From the NCBI GenBank assembly GCA_012513245.1, contig JAAZCN010000313.1:1-6649 (forward strand): a stretch of DNA of 6,649 nt, written 5' to 3'. The stretch comes from Synergistaceae bacterium. Its GTDB lineage: Bacteria > Synergistota > Synergistia > Synergistales > Synergistaceae. Position 1 is the stretch's first letter. Each line of letters begins with the position of its first letter. The notes beneath the pieces are model-generated. The model was not told the origin of the DNA, did no database searches, and saw nothing but the letters and a program-made list of their open reading frames with translations. A program made the translations under genes and the position numbers. Below are positions 6,197 through 6,649 of this stretch, in pieces.

Positions 6197-6649
6197 GTGC
6201 AGTCGATATCATCTGCAGTGTTGAAATAACCGGGTGATATCCTCAGCGCCCCTTCGGGGAACGTCCCCAACGTTCTGTGTGCAAGAGGTGCGCAGTGAAG
6301 TCCGGGTCTTGTCTCTATGCCATAAATGTCGGAAAGGTCACGGGCAAGCTTTGCGTTGTCCTTTCCCTTTATGTTGACGGAATAAACAGGAAGCCTCGGC
6401 TCGCCTGATCCGGGACCGATCATCCTGAGCCCCTCTATCTTCATAAGTCCCTCTTCAAGCATTTTGCCCAAACGGTCCTCATGTTCCCTGATTTTGTCGA
6501 TGCCTTCTTTTTCTATCCACTCCACAGATGCAAGCAGACCTGCGATGCCCGGAAGGTTCGGCGTTCCTGCCTCGAACTTGTCAGGCATCTGTGACGGCTG
6601 AAACTCCTCATGGGAAATGCTTCCTGTTCCTCCTTCAAAAAGGGGAGAA
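6163..6649 (-). CDS. Cysteine desulfurase-like class V aminotransferase, C-terminal part
   Basis: The 3' end of a PLP-dependent class V aminotransferase, TGA at 6165-6163; the frame is open to the right edge, giving 161 residues. The ATG at 6588 is internal, because family motifs continue upstream of it: PLFEGGTGS at the edge (the phosphate-binding Gly-Gly-Thr-Gly), then PDKFEAGTPNLPGIAGL. Later landmarks are the small-domain strand LPVYSVNIKG and the active-site segment ETRPGLHCAPLAHRTLG, whose Cys (codon 6294-6292) is the expected persulfide-forming residue. FPEGALRISPGYFNTADDID ends the fold. This combination is characteristic of the EF2568-type cysteine desulfurase family (selenocysteine lyase-related), which releases sulfur from cysteine for thio-cofactor or Fe-S work in the cytoplasm. 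The PLP lysine lies outside the window. No isc/suf partner is visible here. Confidence 0.93.
   Translation of the reverse strand, partial: SPLFEGGTGSISHEEFQPSQMPDKFEAGTPNLPGIAGLLASVEWIEKEGIDKIREHEDRLGKMLEEGLMKIEGLRMIGPGSGEPRLPVYSVNIKGKDNAKLARDLSDIYGIETRPGLHCAPLAHRTLGTFPEGALRISPGYFNTADDIDCTLSAMAELAKH

Noticed and set aside
6589..6649. Treating ATG 6588 as the start of the desulfurase gene
   Set aside because: The frame stays open to the edge and encodes the conserved PLFEGGTGS segment, so the gene is cut by the window rather than short.

Overview
The window looks like chromosomal DNA of an anaerobic, low-to-moderate GC bacterium. The mix of a stalk-domain family 18 glycosidase of the spore-hydrolase type, a LemA/DUF2207 pair and an EF2568-type cysteine desulfurase, together with probable TTG/GTG starts and strong purine-rich ribosome binding sites, fits Synergistota or a Clostridia-like Firmicute. 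There is no rRNA or marker gene to settle this, so the taxonomy is inference. I see no tRNA, rRNA, CRISPR array, insertion sequence or phage gene.

Layout, left to right. (1) Positions 1-1355 hold a leftward pair: a small exported protein of unknown function, then a TPR/ST7-like cytoplasmic protein that runs off the left edge. (2) Positions 1374-1445 are a short divergent promoter region. (3) Positions 1455-2900 (+) encode an exported GH18 protein with an N-terminal copper-amine-oxidase-like stalk domain. (4) Positions 2924-2973 form a perfect two-tier hairpin with T-runs on both strands, a shared terminator for the convergent genes on either side. (5) Positions 3025-5521 (-) are a two-gene operon, lemA followed by a DUF2207 (YciQ-like) membrane protein with a glycine-rich tail. 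(6) Positions 5522-5629 are a divergent intergenic region. (7) Positions 5630-6141 (+) carry two translationally coupled small membrane proteins; the second resembles proteins annotated HrgC. (8) Positions 6163-6649 (-) are the 3' part of a PLP-dependent cysteine desulfurase-like gene cut by the right edge.

The common theme is the cell envelope: a probable peptidoglycan or glycan hydrolase, the LemA/DUF2207 membrane pair and two small integral membrane proteins. Most of the window is ordinary. I do not see a convincing new system. The least explained parts are the small-membrane-protein pair next to lemA-DUF2207, and the exported protein/ST7-like pair.
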